Of a DNA stretch of 64,000 nt, positions 46,801 to 57,181 are shown in pieces. Under the pieces are notes generated by a model that ran no database searches, was not told where the DNA came from, and was given only the letters and a program-made list of their open reading frames with translations. Each line of letters opens with the position of its first letter. Position 1 is the first letter of the stretch. The translations under genes were made by a program, and so were the position numbers. Origin of the DNA: Cephalopachus bancanus (Eukaryota > Chordata > Mammalia > Primates > Tarsiidae); assembly GCA_027257055.1 (NCBI GenBank), contig JAPVLO010000320.1, positions 310,001 through 374,000 on the forward strand, read 5' to 3'.

Positions 46801-47094
46801 TTTTTTTTTTTTTGAGTTGGCGTCTCACTCTGTCGCCCAGGCTGGAGTGTAGTGGCACGGTCCCAGCCACTGCAGCCTCCACCTGCTAGACTCAGGTGAT
46901 CCTTTCGCCTCAGCCTTCCAAATAGCTGGAACTGCAGGCATGTGCTACCATGCCCAGCTAATTTTTTGATTTATTGTAGAGATGAGGTCTCATCAAGTTG
47001 CCCTGGCTGGTCTCGAACCCCTGGGCTCAGGCAATCCTCTCGCCTCAGCCACCCAAAGTGTTGGGATTACAGGCGTGAACCATCGCACCCGGCT
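46801..47094 (-). mobile_element. Alu
   Basis: Full dimer; perfect target duplication GGGAGGAATACTTTT. Confidence 0.96.
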
Positions 47095-47391
47095 GGGAGG
47101 AATACTTTTGACACCTGGGTGATAAACCTGGTCACCTCTTGGTAGTCCCTGGTTCGATTTTAATGGCAAACATACAAGGACAGCATCGCCAGCCTGAGAA
47201 AGGCACGAGACTTGTGACCAAGAACCCTTAGAGATGAGAGCTGGGTCACACCACCAGGTAAGCCACAGAGACTCAGAGGATGAAGGAATCTAGAGCGCAT
47301 AATAGAGAAGGGAGACTGAACATAAGCTATAGTCTGACACCAACGTCAGCAGGAGGGGGAGGCTGGAGTTCTTCCCGGTAAACGTTCTCCT

Positions 47392-47737
47392 CCTTTTTTT
47401 AAAATTATAAAGATGTGGGGTACAATTCAGGGTTACGTATACAAACGTTGATTATGCAGGTACCCTTGTTGATGAGGTGTGCCCCTCCCTCCCCTAGCAG
47501 TTTCCCTCAACCGCCAATCCCACCCCTCCCCTGGCAGTTTCCCACTACTGCCAATCTTTTTCTTACACTACTATGGTAAATGTTCAGGGTCCGCTTATGA
47601 GTGAGAACATGTGGTACTCAGTTCTTTGTTTCTGTGAGAGATCACCGAATATGATCGACTCCAAATCCATCCAAGTTGCTATGAAGTCCATATATTTGTC
47701 CTTCTTTATGGCTGCATAATATTCCATTGTGTAAACG
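47392..47737 (-). mobile_element. 5'-truncated L1 3' end, inverted
   Basis: TTATAAAGATGTGGGGTACA at the tail side, GGGTCCGCTTATGAGTGAGA in the middle and TTTATGGCTGCATAATATTC near the 5' side. This is the reverse complement of the copy at 3565-3955. Confidence 0.85.
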
Positions 47738-48260
47738 TCCTCTTCTATGTTTCATCTGGGAAAAGAGGCCACACTCAATCTGGGTGACAGAATACTCCCT
47801 GGCAGACAACTCCAATGGGTCTGGAAGTCCTCAGATGCCAGTCAGTGGAGGACTGGCTCCTTCTCTGGGACAGAGTCTCCAGGCAGCAATTGTCAAGTCA
47901 GGAAGAGGACTCAAGATTCTCACAGACAGAGATCCCAAATGTCTAGAATGTTGCCAGCTCCTTGCTGGTTTATGATTTCCCATGGGCGAATCCATTATCA
48001 TTATTTCAGTCACCTTTTGGCTCCATTTCCTAGGATTTCCTTGAGTCTTAAGTGGTACAGCCATAGCAGATGTTATCTATCATGCATATGTTGATCGCTT
48101 TGATTAATATCAACTGCTGAGAGCTGAATGCTCAGTCTATTCCACATCCGCTTATCACTTTGAGAAGTAAGCAACTTCACCATGGGCTTAAAGCCGCTTA
48201 ACATGAGTGAGTCCCTTTTGAGACATTAGAATCACAAATCACTATTTTACACTATACAAA
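47738..48260. other. Unassigned stretch
   Basis: No supported gene or repeat. Frames 47727-48094 overlap in two registers and match nothing known. Confidence 0.3.
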
Positions 48261-48271
48261 CCACTATATAT

Positions 48272-48570
48272 TTGTTGTTGCTGCTGCTGCTGTTATTTTG
48301 AGTTGAAGTGTCACTCTGTCACCCAGGCCAGAATGCAGTGACACACTCACGGCCACTGCAGTCTCAGCCTGCTGGGCTCAGGCGATCCTTCTGCCTCAGT
48401 CTCCCAAGTAATTGGAACTACAGGCACGCATCACCTCGCTGGGCTAATTTTTTTATTTATTGTAGAGATGAGGTCTTGCCAAGTTGCCCGGGCTGGTCTC
48501 AAACCTGTGGGCTCAGGCAATCTTCTCACCAAAATGCTTGGATTATAGGCGTGAGCCACTGCACTCGGCT
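48272..48570 (-). mobile_element. Alu with (GTT/GCT)n tail
   Basis: Tail is TTTGTTGTTGCTGCTGCTGC. Target duplication CACTATATA / TACTATATA. It abuts the Tigger element. Confidence 0.92.
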
Positions 48571-48586
48571 TCTACTATATATCTAT

Positions 48587-49633
48587 ATGTCCCCTACATA
48601 CAAATGAGTTCCATTCCAAGAGTATGTTCATAAGTCCACTTTGTTTGTAAGTCCACTTTGTCCATAAGTCCAAAAAGTTAGCCTAGGTACCCAACTAACA
48701 CAATCATCTAGATAGTGCTGTCCTGTAATAGGTTGATAATGCTTTTCACACAAATAATACATAAAAAACAAGCAAACAAAAAATAAAACATTTTTAATCG
48801 TACAGTATAGTACCTTGAAAAGCACAGTAGCACAGTACAGTATAACAGCTGGCAAACAGGGACTGGCATCAAGTGAACGGAGGGCAAGTTGCAATTTTTT
48901 TTTTTTGAGTCAGTGTCTCACTCTGTCGCCCAGACTGGAGTTCAGTGGCATACTCATGGCCACCGCAGCCTCCACACCTGCTGGGCTCAGGCAATCCTTC
49001 TGCCTCAGTCTTCCCAGTAGCTGGAACTACAGGCATGCACCACCATGTCCAGCTATTTTTTAAAATTTCTTGCAGAGACAAGTTGCCCATGCTGGTCTCG
49101 AACCCCTGATCTCAGGCAATCCTCTTGCCTTGGCCTCCCACGGTGCTGGGATTACAGGCTTGAGTCACTGTACCCAGCCTACTAGTTGCAATTTCACTCA
49201 CGTCTGACAGTGATGACACTGGTTCCGGTTCCTTGCTGGATTCAATTCTATCTGCCCTCTTGAAAAAACAGTTCAGTGATGTCTGGGTATTAGCTCTTTT
49301 TTTCTCTTCATAGATAACACAGCAGCACTGCGATGCATTCTAAATGGCTGCTACAACCTTCGTGTACGGTTCCACATTCAAGTACTGTGCCTCAAAAACG
49401 CACAATGCCTCCTCAAATAACAAAAATCCCCTTGCCATTTCCTGCATCGTGACTCTCTCTGGTGCTTCCACTTGTCTTTCTTCGTCCTTTCTCTGGGTCT
49501 CCAATTCCACCAAGTCTTCATTAGTAAACCAATGTATCCCACACATGTGAACTAACTTATGTGATCAGACACGTGAATGCACATTTGCATCTTTGAAAGT
49601 TTGCAACTTGAATGCTCGTATGTAGGGGACTTA
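48587..49633 (-). mobile_element. Tigger (pogo-like) DNA transposon, internally deleted
   Basis: The ends form inverted repeats around TGTCCCCTACATAC (left) and GTATGTAGGGGAC (right), flanked by TA as expected for pogo/Tigger elements. A 68-residue minus-strand frame (49340-49546) reads HWFTNEDLVELETQRKDEER, then VTMQEMARGFLLFEEALCVF and LNVEPYTKVVAAI, matching the C-terminal tail of Tigger transposases. The catalytic DDE core is absent, so this is a deletion derivative. An Alu with target duplication AGTTGCAATTT has landed inside (48896-49180). Confidence 0.85.
48896..49180 (-). mobile_element. Alu in Tigger element
   Basis: Full dimer; target duplication AGTTGCAATTT. Confidence 0.95.
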
Positions 49634-50180
49634 CTATATATATCAGATAGTGATTTTTCTTCTTGCTTGACAGTTTCTGGACTTGAGCCTGAGGTGCCCA
49701 GAGAACAACTGTAGCCTATAGTTTAATGGGACGTGTGCCTTTTCCCATCATGGAAACATTCTTCCTTTGAGAACCAAGATTTCAAAACCCACAGAGTCTA
49801 GGTATGCAGGTGTGGAAAGCACAACTTTCCAAGTGGGTCACTCTTTTACTTCTGCCCCTTGATCCTGTGCTTATATATGCCACCTCTTGAGAACACAGCA
49901 CCACATACATTTTATTGTGTTCCTACAGTCTAGAAGATGGTACCCTACACTCACATGGGATCATAGAATTGGCAGTGCAGCTATGCTGCCAATAAGCCAT
50001 CACTCTCTTGGGATGGCAGTTTCTGGGTGATGCAGTGTGTGACACATCCAGGGGACCCTATTGTCATGTGCCCACTTCTCTGCCTTCTTGAAGTAAAATG
50101 GATCCTTTGTCAGACAGTGCTATGTAGGTTACTGTGCTAGTGGATCTAAGAGTCCATAAGTCCTCAGAAAGTGGTTTGAG

Positions 50181-50362
50181 GATAAGAAGAGGACTATCAG
50201 TATTGGAAAATTGGCGGGGAGGACGGGATTGGCAGTGGGTGGGATTCTGCCAGGAGTAGGGGGCACATCTCATCAACAAGAAAGGGTACCTGCATAATGA
50301 GCATTTGTATACTTAATCCTGAATTGTACCCCACATCTTTAAAATTAAAAATTTTTTTAAAA
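50181..50362 (+). mobile_element. Short L1 3' insertion with perfect target duplication
   Basis: About 180 bp of L1 3' UTR (ATTGGCGGGGAGGACGGGAT ... CTGAATTGTACCCCACATCT) plus A-rich tail. The 15-bp target site AGAAAGTGGTTTGAG is present on both sides (50166-50180 and 50363-50377), so it is a typical target-primed insertion into older retroviral debris. Confidence 0.9.
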
Positions 50363-51144
50363 AGAAAGTGGTTTGAGACACCATCGACTGCAATGGCAAA
50401 TCTGTATATTTCTACATGGGTCTATTCCTGCCAAAATAAATAAATCATGGCACTTTCCAAAATGGAAGTGATCCAAAGTAGTCAACTTGCCACCAAGTGG
50501 CACAGTTGGTGTCTTCAATGCATGATCTGTTCAGGAAGAAGCTCTTGGAAGGTCAGACATTTGGTAACAGCAATAGCTAGATTGGCCTTGGTAAGTAGAA
50601 GTCCATCTTATTGGGCTCATGCATAGCTTCTAGCCCTTGCCTCATGCACGGCTACTCCATTCATGCACCCATTATGCCAGCATAGGGGCAGCCAGCCTGA
50701 TCTTGTCTTTCTCTTTTCAGACCTCTAACCAGCCAACTAAGCCTTTCACTGCTGTCCATGAGTCCAGGCCCATTTGAACTTGGATCACTTCTCTTCCCAC
50801 ACAAAGCAGGTCATGAGGTATTCAACCGGAGGCTCTGCCCAGTGGGAGGACTTTACAGGCCACCGCGAGTCAAGCAGCCATGTAGCCACCTTTCAGGCTT
50901 GCCCCTACATACCGAGCCAACTCAAGGAACCGAGTTCGAGCTTCTGTTTCCACCTTCAGCTGGTCATAAGGGCTCTCCATCAGCCATGAGGAGAGCTGAG
51001 GGAGTGGCATTGCTATAGCAGCAGCAGACGTGTGGGTGCAGGCTACTTGCTGGGGCAGCTTGTGTGTGTGTCCTCCAGCTTGGCTAGTTGAGGATGTCAC
51101 CAAAGACCAGCTCCACAACCTTTAGTTGTTTAAGAGTGGCAATA

Positions 51145-51429
51145 AGCTGGGCATGGTAATTCAAGCCTGTAATCCCAGCACTATGGGAAGCCGAGGTGAG
51201 AAGATTGCCTGGGCCCACGGGTTCAAAACCAGCCTGTGCAACTTGGTGAGACCTCATCTCTACAACAAATCAAAAAATTATCCGGGCATGGTGGCACATG
51301 CCTATAGTTCCAGCTACTTGAAAGGATGAGGTGGAAGGATCACCGGAGCCCATCAGGTCGAGACTCCGGTGGCCAGGAGCATGCCACTGTATTCAAGCCT
51401 GGGTGACAGAGTGAGACTCCAACTCAAAA
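51145..51429 (+). mobile_element. Alu in ERV remnant
   Basis: Full dimer with very short tail. Perfect target duplication AAGAGTGGCAATA. Confidence 0.95.
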
Positions 51430-51957
51430 AGAGTGGCAATAATTATGCCATTGCAACCCCTGCCATCTGTCATTCCATCTCATGAAAGATTGTTCTTGAT
51501 GTCTGACCTTTTACTTGATGAGTCTGACAGAATTTAGGTCATGATAGGCAGTTGCGCCACCTGATGTCCCATGCTCAGGGACTCTGTCTCAATCCAGAGT
51601 ACAGAAGCATGTCATGAGTATTTTTTGAAAAGCATAAAATTCTTGACTGCAGATGACATAGTCTTGCTCTAGAACCCAAGAGGCTTGGCATTTGCTTCTC
51701 CTACTGGTGTCCCATCCTGAAAACTCTGATATCACAAGGTGTCCTTTGTCACGAGTATGACCCAAGCAGCAGAGCCACTTGCATCACAGCCCGGACCTAC
51801 CACTGGGCACTTGTCACCGCTGGGCCACATCGAAGTTAGCAGCCTTGAAGGTAAGCGGAAACCCAAGATGCTTTTGTTTTAAGATGGGGTAGGGTGTGTT
51901 GTCCCATATGGTAGCCACTCCCACATGTGACTACTGAGTACTTAAAATCTGGATGTG

Positions 51958-52276
51958 GCCAGGCACAGTGGCTCACGTCTGTAATCCCAGCACTTTGGGA
52001 GGCAGAGACGAGAGGATTGCCTGAGCCCAGGGGTTCGAGACCAGCTTTGTGCAAGTTGGCAAGACTCCATCTCCTCAATAAATAAAAAATTAGCCGGGCT
52101 AGGTGGCACGCGCCTGTGGTTCCAGGTACTTGGAAGGCTGAGGTGGAAGGAACACCTGAGTCCAGCAGCCCTGTAGGTCCAGACTGCCATAACCACAGGC
52201 ATGCCACTGCACTCCAGCCTGGGCAACAGAGTGAGACTCCAATTCTAAATAAGTAAATAAATATGTTTTAAAAAAG
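51958..52276 (+). mobile_element. Alu
   Basis: Tail TAAATAAGTAAATAAATATG... Target duplication AAATCTGGATGT. Confidence 0.94.
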
Positions 52277-52282
52277 AAATCT

Positions 52283-53280
52283 GGATGTAGCATATGTTTA
52301 AATGCTAATACTTGGGAATTATGGTATTACATAACATGTATTCTTATGTATCTGTTTTTTTCACATTGCTACTAGAATATTTTAAATTACATGCACGGCT
52401 TGCATATGGACAGCAAAGAAGCAGTCATTCATTCACAGCCTCATTCACCGAATCTCTGTGGACAATCTCTCTGCCTCTTGCAAGGCGATCAGCTAGGTGT
52501 TGGGGAGACAAAGCTGAAAAAGACAGAGGGCCAGCTTTCACGGAGGCTTCATTCCTTTCGGGAGACGAGTGATGAGTTGTGTGATGCTTGCCAGGGAGGA
52601 GTCCCCTGGGTGTGGGAGCACAGGAGGGCGGCATCCGGGCTGAGCTGGACAGTCAGAGAAGCCTGTCCTGAGGAGGGAGGTGAATTAATCTCGAATGACA
52701 TTAGAACTTTATTAAACGTCAACTAAATCAAGTCGTGGAAGAAAAGATTCCAAATCAGAAAGGATGTCTTGATCAAAGTCTTCATGACTCGAGCTGAGTT
52801 ATTCTTCTCTAGGGAACTGTCTTGAAAGCTTAGTAATCAAAGAAGGTTACAGCTCAGATTGAAGAGATTCTAATATGTTTCTTCCATTGTTTTCATCTTA
52901 AAATAAGCATGAGGGCAACCCCCTCAGGTCACCTCCCACTGTAGGAGCTTTTCTGTCCTCTCAATAAATCCTGCTTTAAAAATAAATAAGCATGAAAGAG
53001 AAAAAAACAATCAGATACACACAAAGTATTTCAAGGTATGAAGTACAAAAAATAGGCTAAATCATCGATTGCTCTTGGCAGGAAATATTTTTAAAAACCA
53101 AACACTGAGAAAAAGAGTTCTTAGCCATGTAACACAACTTGCACTTAGGGATTGTAATGTGGACATTCTGTTTCATGCCTCAGAAACAACTTAGGCGTAG
53201 TGGCTATGTTTAATAGTAATAGGGATCATCTGAAGTTCTTGGTATGTGGCCTTCACTGGAGGCAAGACATCTGCATGAAT
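52283..53280. other. Unassigned stretch
   Basis: Moderate GC part 52400-52700 has overlapping frames but no recognised product. Contains one LTR-end fragment (listed separately). Confidence 0.3.
52912..52982 (+). mobile_element. LTR end fragment, second copy
   Basis: GGGCAACCCCCTCAGGTCAC ... GAGCTTTTCTGTCCTCTCAA TAAATCCTGC. Close match to 44490-44595, ending in a short A/T tail. Confidence 0.55.
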
Positions 53281-53290
53281 GATCCACTCT

Positions 53291-53584
53291 TTTTTTTTTT
53301 TTTTTTTTGAGTTGGAGTCTCACTCCCGTCGCCCAGACTGGAATGCAGTGGCTGCTCCCAGCCACCCCAACCTCGACCTGCTGGGCTCCAGCGATCCTTC
53401 CGCCTCAGCCTTCCAAGTAGCTGGAACCACAGGCGCGTGCCACCACACCGGCTAATTTTTTGATTTATTGTAGAGATGAGGTCTCACCAAGCTGCCCGGG
53501 CGGGTCTCGAACCCGCGGGCTCAGGCAATCCACTCACCTCAGCCTCCCAAGGCGCGGGATTACAGGCTGAGCCACCGAGCCCGG
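53291..53584 (-). mobile_element. Alu beside the inverted repeat
   Basis: Near-consensus copy keeping the ACTTGG-equivalent (CACCAAGCTGCCCGG). Target duplication GATCCACTCTT / GACCCACTCTT. Confidence 0.95.
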
Positions 53585-53601
53585 CGAAAGACCCACTCTT
53601 A

Positions 53602-53782
53602 ATTAGTAATACTGACAAGATAAATGATGGACACATTACCTGAGGAGATTGGAGAAAATTCTAAAAATCTATTACCCATCTGTCACTTTTCAGTCAATAA
53701 TCCAAACCAGTTATTAATGAATACATTAAGTAAATAAATAATAAAATCGTGTAAGTCAGTCAGACTTGCCCTGATTCAGAGT
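53602..53782 (+). repeat. Left arm of large inverted repeat
   Basis: ATTAGTAATACTGACAAGAT ... CTTGCCCTGATTCAGAGT. It is the reverse complement of 54249-54430 with only a handful of differences over ~181 bp (about 97% by eye). Not recognised as any known repeat family. It begins just after the Alu at 53291-53584. Confidence 0.92.
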
Positions 53783-53875
53783 TTCCATTTTATGCTGACT
53801 CCTCGGAATTGCAAAGTTTAAGCCACCTTGCCTTTTATAAGCACAGAAAAAGATGGAGTTTAAAGTTTGAACTAG

Positions 53876-54170
53876 GCCGGGCACAGTGGTTCATGCTTGT
53901 CATTCCAGCACTTTGGGAGGCCAAGGTGAGAGGACTGCCTGAGCCCAGGGGTTCAAGACCAGCCCGGGCAACTTGACCTTGTCTCTACAAAAAACAAAAA
54001 TAAATTAGCCAGGCGTGGTGGCACTCACCTGTGGTTCCAGCTACCTGGAAGGCTGAGGCAGAAGGATCACCTGAGCCCAGCAGGTCGAGGCTGTGGTAGC
54101 TGTGAGCGTACCACTGCACTCTTGTCGCCTGGGCGACAGCATGAGACTCTGACTCAAAAGACAAACCAAT
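53876..54170 (+). mobile_element. Alu in inverted-repeat spacer
   Basis: Full dimer, few-base deletion in left arm (AACTTGACCTTGTC). Target duplication AAAGTTTGAACTA / AAAGTTAGAACTA. Confidence 0.94.
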
Positions 54171-54248
54171 AAAGTTAGAACTAATTGACTGCAAAATAAT
54201 CAAGAGCCTTAACATGAAGTGATTTTCTGCTTGAAAGAGTTCAAAAAG

Positions 54249-54430
54249 ACTCTGAATCAGGGCAAGTCTGACTTATTTACACGATTTTATTATTTATGTA
54301 CTTAATGTATTCATTAATAACTGGTTTGGATTATTGACTGAAAAGTGACAGATGGGTAATAAGATTTTTAGAATTTTCTCCAATCTCCTCAGGTAATGTG
54401 TCCGTCATTTATCTTGTCAGTATTACTAAT
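54249..54430 (-). repeat. Right arm of large inverted repeat
   Basis: ACTCTGAATCAGGGCAAGTC ... CTTGTCAGTATTACTAAT. Separated from the left arm by ~466 bp, of which ~295 are an Alu, so the spacer before the Alu arrived was only ~170 bp. A transcript or single strand could fold into a long hairpin. Confidence 0.92.
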
Positions 54431-54687
54431 CCAGGTTTTTTAGCAGTAGAGCTGCTTATGTGCAGAAGCTGTTCATGGTGCGTCTGGTTTCAGAGTCTGT
54501 GGTATATTACCCTGGCACTGCTGCCCACTAAAATCCTTACTCTCCAGAGTAAGCACTAAGTTAGACCCTTATCAATAAAGGTCATATTGAATGTCGTGAT
54601 GGTATTATAATTTTTAAAAATCATGAATGAACATCATGTACGATTACCCACGGTAGCAAACATGGTTCAACAACAGCCTCAGATGTT

Positions 54688-54977
54688 TTCTCTTTTTATT
54701 TTTGAGTCGGAGTCTCACTCTGTCGCCCAGACTGGAGTGCAGTGGCCGCTCCCGGCCACCGCAGCCTCAACCTGCTGGGCTCTGGCGATCCTTCCACCTC
54801 AGCCCTCCGAGTAGCCGGAACTACAGGCATGCGCTACCACACCCGGCAGATTTTTTGATTTATTGTAGAGATGAGGTCTCGCTGCCCAGGCGGGTCTCGA
54901 ATCCACGAGCTCAGGTAATCCACTCACCTCAGCCTCCCAAAGGCGTGGGATTACAGGCTGAGCCACCGAGTCCGGCT
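54688..54977 (-). mobile_element. Alu, 5-bp-deletion subgroup
   Basis: TCTCGCTGCCCAGGCGGG. Target duplication AGCCTCAGATGTT / AGCCTCAGATCTT. Confidence 0.95.
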
Positions 54978-55000
54978 AGCCTCAGATCTTAAATCATGAC

Positions 55001-55288
55001 TTTTTTTTGAGTTGGAGTCTCACTCCATCACCCAGGTTGGAATGCAGTGGCATGCTCAGGGCCACCCCAGTGTCAACCTGCTGAACTCTGGTGATCCTTC
55101 TGCCTCAGTCTTCCAAGTAACCAGAACTACAGGCATGTGCTACCATGCCCAGTTAATTTTTGATTTATTGTAGAGACGAGGTCCCACTGAGTTGCCCGAG
55201 CTGGTCTTGAACCCACGGGCTCAGGCAATCCACTCGCCTCAGCCTCCCAAAGTGCTGGGATGACAGGCTGAGCCACCGATCCCAGCCC
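55001..55288 (-). mobile_element. Alu
   Basis: Older copy 24 bases from the previous one, same strand. Confidence 0.93.
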
Positions 55289-55530
55289 AGCCATGACTTC
55301 TTAACTTCTAGGGTCCCCGGTCTCTTCTGTGAGGAGAACACACTGGTTATCTCCCCTCTGTCTGCTACTGCTGATCATTTTCCTGAGCTCTCTGCCCTTC
55401 AAAAAGGTGATCAGTTGTGATGGCAGCAGCCAGTCTGGAGACTTATTGAGGAATATTTTTTGGCCAACTTCTAAAGTGCCGTATCTGTTACTTAGGAGGC
55501 ATTCATTTCCAGGTATAAAGAAAACATTAT

Positions 55531-55825
55531 GGCCAGACTCAGTGGCTCAGCCTGTAATCCCAGCACTTTGGGAGGCTGAGGCAAGTGGAATGCCTGAGCC
55601 CGTGGGCTCGAGACCAGTCTGGGCAATTTGGTGAGACCTCCGTCTCTACAATAAATAAAAAACATTAGCTGGGTGCGGTAGCAAGCACCTGTAGTTCCGG
55701 CTACTTGGAAGGCTGAGGTGCAAGGATTGCCAGAGCCCAGCAGGTCGACTCTGGTGTGGCCATGAGTGTGCCACTGCACTCCAGCCTGGGCAATACAGTG
55801 AGACTCCAACTCAAAAAAAAAAAAG
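55531..55825 (+). mobile_element. Alu
   Basis: Full dimer; target duplication around AAAACATTAT / AAAACATCAT. Lies just downstream of PDLIM1. Confidence 0.94.
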
Positions 55826-56069
55826 GAAACAAAACATCATTTCATTAAAACAGAATTAAGTACGTTAACATCAGAGGAAGATGATTTGGAGCAAGCTTCA
55901 AAGAAATATAAACACAGGACTTGTTCAGATGCCAGTGTTCTCACACCCGGAGGGAAAAGCTTGCAAATCTCAGAGACATGAATAACCCCAAACAAGAGAA
56001 GACTCAGAAGTCACATCAGGCTTGAGGTAGGAAACAGGACACACGGCCATATGAAAACAGACATCACAC

Positions 56070-56423
56070 TGCTTTGGAGCCTATATATTTATTGAGTAAA
56101 AACAGAATCAATGTCAGAAATGTTAAATTTGATTTGGTTCATATTTGGCTAATGTCCATTTGCAGCAGACAAAAACTGGGAGGAAGCAACACATGCTGCT
56201 GGGCAAGGGGACACAGAACCAAACAGTCTCCCATTCACGGTAGAAGTGGGCATCACACAGCCGGTGTGAGTCAGTTAACCAAGGTAGGGGGCTCAATGTT
56301 TAATAAGCAGGGGTGAAACCAAGGTAAGCACGGAACTCTCAAGGGAGCAGAGAACCAGAACATCTAGAGAACAAGCTGATGAAAGGTTGGCAGGAGAACG
56401 GCGGTTGAGAAAGACCGGCTGGC
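56070..56423 (-). other. PDLIM1: PDLIM1 3' UTR
   Basis: This sequence follows the PDLIM1 stop codon on the minus strand. It is unique-looking, without an Alu, and reaches a canonical AATAAA about 330 bases downstream. That is close to the short 3' UTR expected for this gene. The end is inferred from the poly(A) signal and could differ by some tens of bases. Confidence 0.8.
56088..56093 (-). terminator. Poly(A) signal AATAAA of PDLIM1
   Basis: The plus strand reads TTTATT, giving a canonical AATAAA on the PDLIM1 strand about 330 bases after the stop codon. It is the first such hexamer downstream of the stop. Cleavage would be expected roughly 10-30 bases further, near 56060-56078. Confidence 0.75.
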
Positions 56424-56610
56424 TCACTTGGGGAACACGGTGACCACGTCGTAGCCCTCAGGTGGTGTGACTCGCTCCCGGGCGTGCTTTTCACAGTAGA
56501 TCTGATCCTCCACAAAGAAGTGGCCCTTCTGTTTCAGGTTGGTGCCACAGTCGGTGCACACGTAACACTCGGGGTGGCGGTGACGGTCTCGGAGCTTCAC
56601 AAACACACCC
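56424..56610 (-). CDS. PDLIM1: PDLIM1 last coding exon (C-terminal half of LIM domain)
   Basis: This is the terminal coding exon of PDZ and LIM domain protein 1 (CLP36/elfin), a cytoskeletal adaptor that binds alpha-actinin through its PDZ domain and kinases through its LIM domain at stress fibres and Z-discs. Seen: on the minus strand a pyrimidine-rich acceptor ending CTGCAG precedes GGTGTGTTTGTG. The reading frame then gives [20 protein letters not shown], followed by the rest of the LIM domain and a tail ending VVTVFPK and TGA (56426-56424). Zinc ligands visible here are the His and Cys of HPEC, the two Cys of CTDC, and the Cys and His of CEKH. The frame joins the upstream exon in phase 2 (GT|G = Val). 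About 61 residues plus stop, with no disruption. From memory the human protein has Glu where this has Asp in PEGYDVV. Recognition is very secure. Confidence 0.97.
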
Positions 56611-56960
56611 CTGCAGGAGAAGAGTGTCATCAGTGACAGACATTAGGACTCTGTACTGTCCTTCCTCAGCTGGACCTGGGGCTCCTCCCCAGGGGCCCAT
56701 CAAAGAGCAGAGCTGGGCCCCCCAACTGGCCTCCCGTCCTAAGGGACTTCTCATCCCTGAGAGACGTTCTTCTGGAAGCCCTGCCCACTTCCACAGGAAA
56801 CCTGCCCCAGCTGGCACTGCTACACAGGACCCACCTGGCCTCTCTGCCCATTTTCCAGGCAGGATGTGTTTTCCTTCACACCCAAGATGAGCTCTCTCCA
56901 CATTTTCACGGTATACCTGACCGGCAGGGCCTGCAAGGACTGAGGGAGGCAAATACTCAC

Positions 56961-57078
56961 ACAATACCGGTGCCACATTTATCGCACAGGGGCAACTTCT
57001 GAGCGTTTCCAATAGACGCAGCCACTTTGGTGACAGGAGCTTTAACGCTTCGGAATCCTGAGGGCTTGTTGGGATCCC
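56961..57078 (-). CDS. PDLIM1: PDLIM1 penultimate coding exon (start of LIM domain)
   Basis: This 118-bp exon lies 350 bp upstream of the last exon. Seen: acceptor ...ATTTCAG at 57085-57079 and donor GTGAGT starting at 56960. The translation runs [20 protein letters not shown], then [18 protein letters not shown], ending in a split Val codon that continues in the next exon. The Cys pair of CDKC is the first zinc-ligand pair of the LIM domain, so together the two exons give the complete CxxC-HxxC-CxxC-CxxH set. The exon starts after the first base of a Gly codon, which fits the human junction as remembered (…EEKG|D…). The preceding exon is not seen up to position 64000, so the next intron is longer than 6.9 kb. 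Together the exons supply about 101 of the roughly 329 residues of PDLIM1. Confidence 0.97.
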
Positions 57079-57136
57079 CTGAAATGAAGATAACGCTTGC
57101 ATTGGCCGAGAAAGTATCATTTAAGCTCTTTCAGAG

Positions 57137-57137
57137 G

Positions 57138-57175
<38 letters not shown>
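57137..57175. repeat. (GT)n microsatellite
   Basis: About 18 GT units in PDLIM1 intron 5, 60 bases upstream of the penultimate exon on the gene's strand. Confidence 0.95.

Positions 57176-57181
<6 letters not shown>

Larger units (their letters stand above)
49650..51950 (-). pseudogene. Endogenous retrovirus pol remnant (integrase-like), inverted
   Basis: Minus-strand frames around 50064-50160 contain a short block resembling the retroviral integrase core around the second catalytic Asp, then degenerate text. The flanking DNA up to 51950 (ACTGCAATGGCAAATCTGTA, TCATGGCACTTTCCAAAATG, TATGCCAGCATAGGGGCAGC) reads like antisense ERV internal sequence. Frames are heavily broken. It is interrupted by a short L1 (50181-50362) and an Alu (51145-51429). 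Family not assigned. Confidence 0.45.

Noticed and set aside
57137..57175. GT repeat as a splicing regulator of the PDLIM1 penultimate exon
   Set aside because: On the gene's strand it is a (CA)n about 60 bases upstream of the acceptor, and CA repeats can affect splicing, but nothing in the sequence shows it; recorded only as a microsatellite.
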